A stretch of DNA of 64,000 bases, taken from Streptomyces sp. WM6378 (GTDB lineage: Bacteria > Actinomycetota > Actinomycetes > Streptomycetales > Streptomycetaceae). The stretch spans positions 32,584-96,583 of the forward strand of contig NZ_LGDD01000308.1 of assembly GCF_001279695.1 (NCBI RefSeq), given 5' to 3'. The notes below the pieces were generated by a model. That model was not told the DNA's origin and searched no databases. It saw only the letters and a list, made by a program, of their open reading frames with translations. Positions 16,479-24,213 of this stretch are shown one piece after another. The translations under genes and the position numbers were made by a program. How positions within the stretch are numbered: the stretch's first letter is position 1; each line of letters starts with the position of its first letter.

Positions 16479-16517
16479 CGGCCCGGTCCCGAAGCCGTGA
16501 GCTTCGGGACCGGGCCG
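16479..16517 (-). terminator. Terminator of the DUF4229 gene
   Basis: A perfect 16-bp inverted repeat (16479-16494 with 16502-16517, 7-nt loop) follows the DUF4229 stop by 32 nt. It also insulates the leader promoter from upstream reading. Confidence 0.85.
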
Positions 16518-16549
16518 TCCAAGCGTGTGAACTACCTGACGCGGATCGC

Positions 16550-16846
16550 CTACTGGACGAGACCGTCCTCCTGCGACCGGTTCGCCTCCAGCTTCGCCTT
16601 GGCGTTCTCCACCTTGTTGACGAGCTGGACGGACATCGCGTCGCGCTGCTTGCGCAGGAGTACGAAGCTCAGCGGCGCGGAGATCACGAGGGCGAGCAGG
16701 ATCACCCAGATGAAGTTGGAGTGGCCGAGCCCCTTCGGCAGCACGCCGAACTGGACCAGCAGGCCGACGAAGACCAGGCTGCCGATGAAGATCCCCACGC
16801 GCAGCATGGTGTACCAGATGGTGGCGCTCGGCTTTGCGGCGTTCAC
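16550..16846 (-). CDS. DUF4229 small membrane protein
   Basis: Encodes 98 residues. The GTG start at 16846 has GAAGG about 7 nt upstream; the frame runs further but without a ribosome site. Two hydrophobic segments (about residues 12-33 and 45-63) are followed by a charged helix (RKQRDAMSVQLVNKVENAKA), the usual DUF4229 layout in actinobacteria. Function is unknown. It sits next to the menaquinone genes on the same strand but ends in its own strong terminator. Confidence 0.8.
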   Translation of the reverse strand: MNAAKPSATIWYTMLRVGIFIGSLVFVGLLVQFGVLPKGLGHSNFIWVILLALVISAPLSFVLLRKQRDAMSVQLVNKVENAKAKLEANRSQEDGLVQ

Positions 16847-16957
16847 TACTGACCTTCTCTCTACGGTGGCCCCTGCCCGACTAGTGAAGCACGCCCGCAA
16901 ATGGATCAGTTCAGCGGGCGCGGCTCCCCGGGGCGGGCAGCACGCCCCAGGGCCCGC

Positions 16958-17482
16958 TCAGGTCAGCGGCAGCAGCATGATGATGTCGTCCCGGTCGTCG
17001 CCGTTCGCGACCCGGATCGCGCCGGGCACCCGCCCGACCTCCTTGTAGCCGCACGAGCCGTAGAACCGGTCGACGCCGGTGCCGCCCCGGCAGGTGAGCC
17101 GGATCGCCTCGATGCCGTCGAGGCCCCGCACCGCGTCCGCGGTCGCCGCCATCAGGTCGCGGCCGTACCCCTTGCCCTGGTGCGCGGGGTGCACCATGAC
17201 CGTGTACAGCCACACCCAGTGCGTCATGAGGCGGTGCGTGTTGTACGCGATGAACGCGGTGGCGGCGACCCGCCCGGCCTCGTCGAACCCGACGAGCAGC
17301 CGCATCCGCCCCTCGGCCATCGCCACGAAGTGCTTGACCAGTTCGGGCCGTACGTCCTCGGCGGAGACCGGCGGGACGAACCCGACGGCCCCGTCCGCGT
17401 TGGACACCTCGGTCCACAGGCCGAGCAGCCCGTCGCGCAGGACGGGCGTGACCGGCGGGTCGAGCTGAAAAGTGAGCGCCAT
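16958..17482 (-). CDS. GNAT-family acetyltransferase downstream of mqnE
   Basis: Encodes 174 residues. The acetyl-CoA loop VHPAHQGKGYGRDL follows strand 4 (LYTVMV), and a C-terminal RFYGSCGYKEVG completes the GNAT fold. The start at 17482 has AGAGGG about 9 nt upstream and lies only 14 nt after the mqnE stop, so the two are co-transcribed. Conserved linkage might mean a link with menaquinone metabolism, but the substrate is unknown. A short GGGGCG/CGCCCC hairpin (16930-16948) follows. Confidence 0.85.
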   Translation of the reverse strand: MALTFQLDPPVTPVLRDGLLGLWTEVSNADGAVGFVPPVSAEDVRPELVKHFVAMAEGRMRLLVGFDEAGRVAATAFIAYNTHRLMTHWVWLYTVMVHPAHQGKGYGRDLMAATADAVRGLDGIEAIRLTCRGGTGVDRFYGSCGYKEVGRVPGAIRVANGDDRDDIIMLLPLT

Positions 17483-17496
17483 GGAGCAGGGCCCTC

Positions 17497-18660
17497 TCAG
17501 AAGCGCATGGCCTGCGGCGTCTCGCGCAGCTCCGTGTCCGGGCCCGGGTACTCGCGGATGATCTCGTACCGCGTGTTCCGCTCGACGGGGCGGAAGCCGG
17601 CCTCGCGGATGAGGTCGAGCAGGTCGTCCCGGGTCAGCTTGTTCGGCGTGCCGTAGTTGTCCGCGTCGTGCGTGATCTTGTACTCGACGACCGAGCCGTC
17701 CATGTCGTCCGCGCCGTGCTGGAGGGCGAGCTGGGTGGTCTGCAGGCCGTGCATGACCCAGAAGCACTTCACGTGCGGCACGTTGTCGAACAGCAGGCGG
17801 GAGACGGCGAACGTCTTGAGCGACTCGGCGCCCGTCGCCATCGTCGTACGCGCCTGGAGCTTGTTGCGGACCTTGCCGTCCTGCATGTCCACGAAGTCGT
17901 GCTGGTAGCGCAGCGGGATGAAGACCTGGAAGCCGCCGGTCTCGTCCTGGAGCTCGCGAAGGCGCAGCACGTGGTCGACGCGGTGACGCGGCTCCTCGAT
18001 GTGCCCGTACAGCATGGTCGAGGGGGTCTTGAGCCCCTTCTCGTGGGCCAGGCGGTGGATGCGCGACCAGTCTTCCCAGTGCGTGCGGTGGTCCACGATG
18101 TGCTGGCGGACCTCCCAGTCGAAGATCTCCGCGCCGCCGCCGGTCAGCGATTCCAGGCCGGCGTCGATCAGCTCGTCGAGGATCTCGGAGGCGCTGAGCC
18201 CGGAGATCGTCTCGAAGTGGTGGATCTCCGTCGCCGTGAACGCCTTCAGGCCGACGTTCGGCAGCGCCTCCTTGAGGGCCTTGAGCGAGCGCGGGTAGTA
18301 GCGCCAAGGGAGCGTCGGGTGGAGCCCGTTGACGATGTGCAGCTCGGTGAGGTTGTCGTTCTCCATCGCCTTGGCGAGGCGGACGGCCTCCTCGATGCGC
18401 ATCGTGTACGCGTCCTTCTCGCCCGGCTTGCGCTGGAACGAGCAGTACGCGCACGACGCCGTGCACACGTTCGTCATGTTCAGGTGACGGTTCACGTTGA
18501 AGTGGACGACGTCGCCGTTCTTGCGCGTGCGCACCTCGTGGGCGAGCCCGCCGAGCCAGGCCAGATCGTCCGACGCGTAGAGCGCGATGCCGTCCTCGCG
18601 GCTGAGCCGCTCACCGGCCCGGACCTTCTGCTCCAGCTCGCGCTTGAGTCCCGCGTCCAT
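17497..18660 (-). CDS. mqnE: Aminofutalosine synthase (radical SAM)
   Basis: Encodes 387 residues. The start is the ATG at 18660 with GGGAGG 8 nt upstream. The radical-SAM cluster C66-x3-C70-x2-C73 (CTASCAYCSF) binds 4Fe-4S; the body has NGLHPTLPWRYYP and FTATEIHHFETISGLS, characteristic of MqnE. MqnE joins SAM-derived adenosyl radical to 3-[(1-carboxyvinyl)oxy]benzoate to give aminofutalosine, an early step of the futalosine menaquinone pathway used by Streptomyces. The close paralogue MqnC has the same cluster; the neighbouring UbiA/UbiD/UbiX genes and these motifs favour MqnE. Confidence 0.88.
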   Translation of the reverse strand: MDAGLKRELEQKVRAGERLSREDGIALYASDDLAWLGGLAHEVRTRKNGDVVHFNVNRHLNMTNVCTASCAYCSFQRKPGEKDAYTMRIEEAVRLAKAMENDNLTELHIVNGLHPTLPWRYYPRSLKALKEALPNVGLKAFTATEIHHFETISGLSASEILDELIDAGLESLTGGGAEIFDWEVRQHIVDHRTHWEDWSRIHRLAHEKGLKTPSTMLYGHIEEPRHRVDHVLRLRELQDETGGFQVFIPLRYQHDFVDMQDGKVRNKLQARTTMATGAESLKTFAVSRLLFDNVPHVKCFWVMHGLQTTQLALQHGADDMDGSVVEYKITHDADNYGTPNKLTRDDLLDLIREAGFRPVERNTRYEIIREYPGPDTELRETPQAMRF

Positions 18661-18715
18661 CAAGGCCGCCTCCCATACGTGTGTCTTTCAGGCTCCACCA
18701 AAGGTACGCCCCGCC

Positions 18716-19165
18716 CTACTCGGGAAGTTCCCCGACCCGGTTCTCCCACTTGGTGGAGAGCACGATCGTGGTGCGGGTGCGCGAGACGCCCTTGGTCGAG
18801 CCGAGGCGGCGGATCGTCTTCTCCAGGCCGTCCACGTCACCGGCCCGGATCTTGAGCATGTACGAGTCGTCGCCCGCGATGAACCAGCAGTCCTCGATCT
18901 CGGCGAGGTCGCGCAGGCGCCGGGCCACGTCCTCGTGGTCGGCGGCGTCGGAGAGCGAGATGCCGATCAGCGCCGTGACGCCGAGGCCGAGCGAGGCCGC
19001 GTCCACGGTGGCGCGGTATCCGGTGATGACACCGGCGGCCTCCAGCCGGTTGATGCGGTCGGTGACGCTGGGGCCGGAGAGCCCGACGAGCCGGCCCAGC
19101 TCCGCGTACGAGGCCCTGCCGTTCTCGCGCAGTGCCTGGATGAGCTGCCTATCGACGGCGTCCAT
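18716..19165 (-). CDS. Lrp/AsnC-family regulator
   Basis: Encodes 149 residues: an N-terminal AsnC helix-turn-helix (MDAVDRQLIQALRENGRASY, then LSGPSVTDRINRLEAAGVI) and a RAM ligand-binding domain (from about residue 60 to the end). I use the ATG at 19165, with GGAAGG about 10 nt upstream; an ATG six codons earlier (19183) is also possible. It lies 55 bp upstream of mqnE on the same strand and may regulate the menaquinone genes or amino acid metabolism. Ligand is unknown. Confidence 0.85.
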   Translation of the reverse strand: MDAVDRQLIQALRENGRASYAELGRLVGLSGPSVTDRINRLEAAGVITGYRATVDAASLGLGVTALIGISLSDAADHEDVARRLRDLAEIEDCWFIAGDDSYMLKIRAGDVDGLEKTIRRLGSTKGVSRTRTTIVLSTKWENRVGELPE

Positions 19166-19210
19166 ATGCCTGAAGCCTTCCATTGTTCAGCGATACCGCG
19201 AGTTTACGTG

Positions 19211-19243
19211 TAGAATCTAAGGCATGCAGGGATGACACCCTGC
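19211..19243 (+). promoter_or_regulatory. Candidate promoter and 5'-leader hairpin of the small gene
   Basis: TAGAAT (19211-19216) is a good -10 box, although no clear -35 was found at normal spacing. Ten bases later GCAGGG-N6-CCCTGC (19226-19243) makes a perfect 6-bp hairpin at the beginning of the predicted leader of the 19308 gene. Confidence 0.45.
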
Positions 19244-19307
19244 GAATCATTCAGCTGCTTGCATGAATTTCCAGCAGATCAAAGACGATCTTTCAGGAGT
19301 TGTCACC

Positions 19308-19433
19308 GTGTACACGATCGAGATGGCCTACGCCCGGATGCGCGAGCTTCAGGACCTGGCCAACCGGTCCCGTGCCCACCAGCCGTCCGCGACGAAGCTC
19401 CGCGCCCCCAAGCGCGCCGCCAAGAAGCGCTAG
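19308..19433 (+). CDS. Small basic protein (41 residues)
   Basis: The GTG start has AGGAG 9 nt upstream. The product begins VYTIEMAYARMRELQDLANR and ends in a basic tail (KRAAKKR). Third codon positions are almost all G or C. The N-terminal half can form an amphipathic helix; no domain is recognised. The stop overlaps that of ubiX (CTAG), so the genes are convergent. It sits between Lrp/mqnE and the ubiX-ubiA-ubiD operon. The basic tail could bind nucleic acid or a ribosome, which is speculation. Confidence 0.7.
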   Translation: MYTIEMAYARMRELQDLANRSRAHQPSATKLRAPKRAAKKR

Positions 19434-20155
19434 TTCCCGCGAGAGCCTCCCCCAAGGTCTCGACCCCGGTCGACCAGGGGGGATCCCGATCCGAGCTCTC
19501 CCTCCCAACGGCGGTACAGGCCGTGCGGCACCCCTGCCGCATCCAGTACGCGCCCCGCGACGAAGTCCACCAGATCCTGGATGTGCGTCGCCCCCGCGTA
19601 GAACGCCGGAGAGGCGGGCAGCACCACTGCGCCCGCCTCGTCCAGCGTCACCAGGTGCTTGAGTGTCTGTCCGTTCAGCGGCGTCTCGCGCACCGCGACC
19701 ACCAGCTTCCGCCGCTCCTTGAGCGTCACGCTCGCGGCCCGCTGCAACAGGTCCTTCGAAAGCCCCAGCGCCACCCCGGCCACACAGGCCGTCGACGCCG
19801 GCACGATCAGCATCCCCTTCACGGAGTACGAGCCCGACGAGGGCCCGGCCGCCAGGTCCCCGGCCGCCCAGTGCCGTACGTCCGACACGTCAGGCGCCGC
19901 GAAGGCATCCGGCTTGCCGTCCGCGCCCCGCGCCAGCCACGTACGCAGGTCGTCCTGCCAGTGCGCGTCGCGGAACGCGATGCCGGTCTCGTCGAGCAGC
20001 GTCAGGCGCGAGGCCCGCGACACCACCAGGTCCACGCTCTCCCCGGCCGCGAGCAGCGCGCGCAGCACCGCCGCCGCGTACGGCGTCCCCGAGGCACCCG
20101 ACACGCCGACGACCCATGGCGTGCGCTGCTGACTGTGTACGTTCACGTGCTCCAC
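19430..20155 (-). CDS. ubiX: UbiX-type flavin prenyltransferase (futalosine pathway)
   Basis: Encodes 241 residues. It begins with the Rossmann-like VVGVSGASGTPYA FMN site and includes the conserved VVAVRETPLN motif. UbiX makes prenylated FMN, the cofactor of UbiD-type decarboxylases such as the one 1 kb upstream. In the futalosine pathway this homologue is sometimes called MqnM. It follows the UbiA-type gene by 46 nt on the same strand. The start is uncertain: GTG at 20155 is used; another in-frame GTG is at 20146. About 20 C-terminal residues are Gly/Arg-rich and probably disordered. Confidence 0.88.
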   Translation of the reverse strand: MEHVNVHSQQRTPWVVGVSGASGTPYAAAVLRALLAAGESVDLVVSRASRLTLLDETGIAFRDAHWQDDLRTWLARGADGKPDAFAAPDVSDVRHWAAGDLAAGPSSGSYSVKGMLIVPASTACVAGVALGLSKDLLQRAASVTLKERRKLVVAVRETPLNGQTLKHLVTLDEAGAVVLPASPAFYAGATHIQDLVDFVAGRVLDAAGVPHGLYRRWEGELGSGSPLVDRGRDLGGGSRGN

Positions 20156-20201
20156 GTGTCCGAGCCTATCCGGCGGCCCGCGGGCAGGGCCCGGCCAGGT
20201 G

Positions 20202-21104
20202 TCAGAGCGTCAGGCCCCGCACCAGCAGATCGATCAGCGCGCAGAGGAACAGGGCGATCCCGATGAAGCCGTTGACCTGGAAGAACGCCCGGTTGAGGCG
20301 GGACAGGTCGTGCGGCTTGACCAGGGTGTGCTCGTAGAGGAACGCCGCGAGCACGATGAGCAGACCCAGCCAGAAGAAGAACCCGGCGCCGGTCGCGAGG
20401 GCGTACCAGACGAGCAGGGCCATCGTCACGGAGTGGCAGCCGCGCGCGCCGTGGATCGCGGCCGGGATGCCGAAGCGGGCCGGCACCGACTTCACGCCGT
20501 GGCCGCGGTCGGCCTCGACGTCCTGGCAGGCGTAGATCAGGTCGAAGCCGCCGATCCAGATGCCGATGGCGAGGCCCAGGATCACCGCGTCCCACGACCA
20601 CGAGCCCGTGATCGCGATCCAGGCGCCGACCGGGCCCATCGCCTGCGCGAGGCCGAGGATGGCCTGCGGGAAGTTGGTGAACCGCTTCCCGTACGGATAG
20701 ACCACCATCGGGATCACCGCGACCGGCGCGAGCGCCAGGCACAGCGGATTGAGGGCGGCGGCCGCGCCGAGGAAGACGACGAGGGCGATGAGCGCGCCCG
20801 TCCAGGCGGAGCGCACCGAGACCGCGCCGGTGACCAGCTCGCGACCCGCTGTGCGCGGGTTACGGGCGTCGATCTCCCGGTCGATGATCCGGTTGCAGGC
20901 CATCGCGAACGTACGCAGGCCCACCATGGCGACGGTGACCAGGAGCAGCCGCCCCCAGTGGATGTTGCCGTCGAGCTGGAACATCGCGGTCAGCGCGGCG
21001 GTGTAGGCGAAGGGCAGCGCGAAGACCGAGTGCTCGATCATGACCAGGCGCAGGAAGGCTTTGGTGCGGCCCGGCTGCGGGACTGCTGCGGCTGAGGCGC
21101 TCAC
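20202..21104 (-). CDS. mqnP: UbiA-family prenyltransferase of menaquinone synthesis
   Basis: Encodes 300 residues. The GTG start overlaps the TAG stop of the upstream UbiD-type gene (TAGTG), so translation is coupled. The membrane protein has about eight helices and both Mg-prenyl-diphosphate motifs: NRIIDREIDARNPRT and DVEADRGHG. It would prenylate the aromatic acid (1,4-dihydroxy-6-naphthoate) in the late futalosine pathway. A standard annotation would be 4-hydroxybenzoate octaprenyltransferase-like; the neighbours favour menaquinone. Confidence 0.88.
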   Translation of the reverse strand: MSASAAAVPQPGRTKAFLRLVMIEHSVFALPFAYTAALTAMFQLDGNIHWGRLLLVTVAMVGLRTFAMACNRIIDREIDARNPRTAGRELVTGAVSVRSAWTGALIALVVFLGAAAALNPLCLALAPVAVIPMVVYPYGKRFTNFPQAILGLAQAMGPVGAWIAITGSWSWDAVILGLAIGIWIGGFDLIYACQDVEADRGHGVKSVPARFGIPAAIHGARGCHSVTMALLVWYALATGAGFFFWLGLLIVLAAFLYEHTLVKPHDLSRLNRAFFQVNGFIGIALFLCALIDLLVRGLTL

Positions 21105-22561
21105 TAGAGTCCGTACTCCTTCCAGCGGCGGTCGACCTTCGCCGCCGTATCCGGGTCCGACTCGACCATGGCGGGCCAGCCGCCGTCGCGCGTGTAGCCC
21201 TCCTCGGGCCACTTCGCGGTCGCGTCGATGCCCGCCTTGCCGCCCCAGAACTGCTGGTAGGAAGCGTGGTCGAGGTGGTCGACCGGGCCTTCGACGACGG
21301 TCAGGTCGCGGGCGTAGTCGGTGTTCCCGAAGGCCCGCCAGGACACTTCGTGCAGGTTGTGGACGTCGCAGTCGGCGTCCACGATCACGATCAGTTTGGT
21401 GAGCGACATCATGTGCGCGCCCCAGATCGCGTGCATGACCTTCTGCGCGTGCTTGGGGTACTTCTTGTCGATCGAGACGATCGCACAGTTGTGGAAGCCG
21501 CCCGACTCCGGCAGGTGGTAGTCCACGATGTCCGGCACGATGATCTTGAGGAGCGGCAGGAAGAACCGCTCGGTGGCGCGGCCGAGGGGGCCGTCCTCCG
21601 TCGGCGGCCGGCCGACCACGATGGACTGGAGCAGCGGACGCCTGCGCATCGTCACGCAGTCGATCGTCAGCGCGGGGAACGGTTCCTGCGGGGTGTAGAA
21701 CCCGGTGTGGTCGCCGAACGGGCCCTCCGGCAGCATCTCGCCCGGCTCCAGCCAGCCCTCGATGACGACCTCGGCGTTGGCCGGGACCTGCAGCGGCACC
21801 GTCTTGCAGTCGACCATCTCGATCCGCTTGCCCTGGATGAACCCGGCGAAGAGGTACTCGTCGATGTCACCCGGCAGCGGCGCGGTCGAGGCGTACGTGA
21901 CGGCCGGCGGGCAGCCGAACGCGATCGCGACCGGCAGCCGCTCACCCTTCTTGGCAGCGACGGCGTAGTGGTTGCGGCTGTCCTTGTGGATCTGCCAGTG
22001 CATGCCGATGGTGCGCTTGTCGTGGCGCTGGAGGCGGTAGAGGCCGAGGTTGCGCACGCCCGTCTCGGGGTGCTTGGTGTGGGTGAGGCCCAGGTTGAAG
22101 AACGAGCCGCCGTCCTCGGGCCAGGTGAAGAGCGCGGGCAGCTGGTCGAGGTCGACGTCGTCGCCGGTCAGGACGACTTCCTGGACGGGCGCGGCCTCCT
22201 GCTTCACCTTCTTCGGCGGCACGTGCACCATCGAGCCGAGCTTGCCGAAGGCCTCGCGGATGCCGACGAAGCCCTGCGGCAGCTCCGGCTTGAGCAGCCC
22301 GCCGATCTTGTCGCTGATCTCCTCGTACGACTTGAGGCCGAGCGCCTTGAGCAGGCGGCGGTCGGTGCCGTACACGTTCATGGCCAGGGGCATGGACGCG
22401 CCCTTGACGTTCTCGAAGAGGAGGGCGGGGCCGCCGGCCTTGTTGACCCGGTCGACGATCTCGCCGACTTCGAGATACGGGTCGACCTCGGCCTTGATGC
22501 GCTTGAGGTCGCCCTCGCGCTCCAGCGCCCTGAGCAGCGATCGGAGATCGTCATAAGCCAT
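21104..22561 (-). CDS. mqnL: UbiD-family menaquinone decarboxylase
   Basis: Encodes 485 residues, the normal UbiD length. It starts MAYDDLRSLLRALEREGDLK and contains the conserved QRHDKRTIGMHW, EGPFGDHTGFYTP and VDADCDVHN segments. With prenyl-FMN from UbiX it should decarboxylate the prenylated naphthoate in the futalosine pathway. It is the first gene of a three-gene operon with mqnP (1-nt overlap) and ubiX. A perfect palindrome lies 9 bp before its start codon and may control it. Confidence 0.9.
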   Translation of the reverse strand: MAYDDLRSLLRALEREGDLKRIKAEVDPYLEVGEIVDRVNKAGGPALLFENVKGASMPLAMNVYGTDRRLLKALGLKSYEEISDKIGGLLKPELPQGFVGIREAFGKLGSMVHVPPKKVKQEAAPVQEVVLTGDDVDLDQLPALFTWPEDGGSFFNLGLTHTKHPETGVRNLGLYRLQRHDKRTIGMHWQIHKDSRNHYAVAAKKGERLPVAIAFGCPPAVTYASTAPLPGDIDEYLFAGFIQGKRIEMVDCKTVPLQVPANAEVVIEGWLEPGEMLPEGPFGDHTGFYTPQEPFPALTIDCVTMRRRPLLQSIVVGRPPTEDGPLGRATERFFLPLLKIIVPDIVDYHLPESGGFHNCAIVSIDKKYPKHAQKVMHAIWGAHMMSLTKLIVIVDADCDVHNLHEVSWRAFGNTDYARDLTVVEGPVDHLDHASYQQFWGGKAGIDATAKWPEEGYTRDGGWPAMVESDPDTAAKVDRRWKEYGL

Positions 22562-22569
22562 GGGGTCAA

Positions 22570-22587
22570 GTATCGGGCACCCGATAC
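22570..22587. promoter_or_regulatory. Perfect 18-bp palindrome between divergent genes
   Basis: GTATCGGGCACCCGATAC has 8-bp arms and a 2-bp centre. It overlaps a possible -10 (GATACT on the minus strand) of the UbiD-type gene, with the start codon about 7 nt further on, so that mRNA may be leaderless. The PLDc_N gene starts on the other side at 22650. Confidence 0.55.
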
Positions 22588-22649
22588 CCTGGCCGGGTCA
22601 CCGGGGCCGAGGCACGGCCCGCAACCGTTCCCGGGGGGACCCTCCAACC

Positions 22650-22928
22650 ATGCTCAGGTATCTGCCGTTCCTGCTGGTCCTGGCGCTGTGGATCTACGCG
22701 TTCATCGACTGTCTCAACACCCCGGAGGCGGAGGTCAAGGGCCTCCCCAAGGTGGTGTGGATCATCATCGTGCTGCTGTTCGGGGAAGTCTTGGTCGGCC
22801 CGGTCGCCTGGCTCGTCGCCGGCAAGGTCCGCCGCGGGCCGGCCCGCTGGACGGCGCCGGATGACAACCCCGCGTTCCTGGCGTCCCTGGAGGACCGGAA
22901 GCGGCGCGACTTGGGCGAAGAGGCGTAG
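22650..22928 (+). CDS. PLDc_N-domain small membrane protein
   Basis: Encodes 92 residues with a GGGGGGAC ribosome site. Two membrane helices (residues about 4-22 and 33-54) contain the phospholipase D N-terminal-like pattern (LWIYAFIDCLNTPE, then KVVWIIIVLLFGEVLVGPVAWL), PF13396. The tail is hydrophilic. Such short proteins lack any phospholipase domain; function is unknown. Divergent from the UbiD-type gene. Confidence 0.85.
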   Translation: MLRYLPFLLVLALWIYAFIDCLNTPEAEVKGLPKVVWIIIVLLFGEVLVGPVAWLVAGKVRRGPARWTAPDDNPAFLASLEDRKRRDLGEEA

Positions 22929-22960
22929 CCCTCCTCGCCGCGCGGGGTGCGTTGCCGGGG

Positions 22961-23010
22961 CTTTTAGGGGCGCGGGGAACTGCGCGACCAGCCACGCACG
23001 GTCCGCAGCA
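22961..23010 (+). repeat. Streptomyces intergenic repeat, copy C
   Basis: TTTTAGGGGCGCGGGGAACT followed by GCGCGACCAGCCACGCACGG is the best copy of the element also seen at 2279 and 2338. Confidence 0.65.
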
Positions 23011-23069
23011 GGTGAACTCTCCCCCGGAGGGTTGCGGGAAGGGGCGGGGTGGGGCGAACTCCCCGGGGT

Positions 23070-23086
23070 CTGGGGCGGAGCCCCAG
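23070..23086. terminator. Hairpin near the end of the ccs operon
   Basis: CTGGGGC-GGA-GCCCCAG is a perfect 7-bp stem with a 3-nt loop. It is embedded in GGGGTCTGGGGCGGAGCCCC, another stretch common between Streptomyces genes. It lies 36 nt past the ccsB stop and after the PLDc_N gene, so it may terminate both. Confidence 0.55.
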
Positions 23087-23121
23087 GAGGCCCGCCCCAG
23101 TACTGGGTGATCCCGTACCGG

Positions 23122-24213
23122 TCAGACGCCCGCGTAGGAGTGCTTGCCGTTCACGAAGATGTTCACGCCGTAGTAGTTGAACAGCCAGCACCCGAACGCG
23201 ATCAGCGCCAGCGTCGCCGCCTTGCGGCCCTTCCAGCCGGCCGTGGCGCGGGCGTGCAGGTAGCAGGCGTACGCGACCCAGGTGATGAAGGACCAGGTCT
23301 CCTTCGGGTCCCAGCCCCAGTAGCGGCCCCAGGCGTCGCCCGCCCAGATCGCGCCCGCGATGATCGTGAACGTCCACAGCGGGAAGACCGCCGCGTTCAC
23401 GCGGTAGGCGAACTTGTCCAGGGTGGACGCGGCCGGCAGCCGCTCCAGGACGGACGTCGCGAAGGCACCCGGCTTGCCTCCCTCGGCGAGCTTGGCCTCG
23501 TACCGGTCGCGGAAGAGGTACAGGATCGTGGCGACCGCACCGACGTAGAAGACCGCGCCGCAGAAGATCGCGGTGGAGACGTGGATCCACAGCCAGTACG
23601 AGTGCAGCGCCGGGACCAGCTGGTCGCTGGCGGTGTAGAGCACCGTGACCGCGAGGCCCAGGTCGAGCAGGACCGTGGTGACCAGCGGGAGGCCGAGCCA
23701 GCCGACGTTCTTCTTCAGGGCAAGCAGCGTCAGGTACACGCCGACCGCGACCGTGGAGAAGGTCAGGTTGAACTCGTACATGTTGCCCCACGGCGCCCGC
23801 TGCACGGACAGCGCGCGGGTCAGCACACCGGAGAACTCGATGAGGAAGGCGAGCACCGTGAGGGAGACGGCGATGCGCCCGTAGAGGTCGCCCTTCTCGT
23901 CGCCGCCGGAGGCACCGGGGCCGTCCGGCACGTCGCGGGTTCCGGCGGCCGACCGGGTCACGACCTTGGGCCGCTCCAGGACGGCGGTGCCGCCGTTCTT
24001 GGTGGCGACCTCGACCTTGACGGTGCCCGCGTCCTTGGCCTGCTGACCGGCGCCGGTCAGCGCGGCCGCCGTGCGGGCGACCTTGCTGCGGGTGCCGAAG
24101 AGCCACTCGGCCATGTTGGCGAAGAAGGCCAGCAGGTACACGGCCATCGACGAGTAGATGAGGTAGTTGCTGGTGTGCGCCAGGCTCTCATTGGTGGTGG
24201 CGGCGAGATTCAC
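23122..24213 (-). CDS. ccsB: Cytochrome c biogenesis protein CcsB/ResC
   Basis: Encodes 363 residues. About eight membrane helices and the heme-handling WWD-type motif WGWDPKETWSFITW are present, with conserved periplasmic-side histidines. CcsB with ResB forms the system II machinery that exports heme and attaches it to apocytochrome c. Its ATG overlaps the resB stop (ATGA, 24210-24213). It is the last gene of the resA-ccdA-resB-ccsB operon. Confidence 0.92.
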   Translation of the reverse strand: MNLAATTNESLAHTSNYLIYSSMAVYLLAFFANMAEWLFGTRSKVARTAAALTGAGQQAKDAGTVKVEVATKNGGTAVLERPKVVTRSAAGTRDVPDGPGASGGDEKGDLYGRIAVSLTVLAFLIEFSGVLTRALSVQRAPWGNMYEFNLTFSTVAVGVYLTLLALKKNVGWLGLPLVTTVLLDLGLAVTVLYTASDQLVPALHSYWLWIHVSTAIFCGAVFYVGAVATILYLFRDRYEAKLAEGGKPGAFATSVLERLPAASTLDKFAYRVNAAVFPLWTFTIIAGAIWAGDAWGRYWGWDPKETWSFITWVAYACYLHARATAGWKGRKAATLALIAFGCWLFNYYGVNIFVNGKHSYAGV

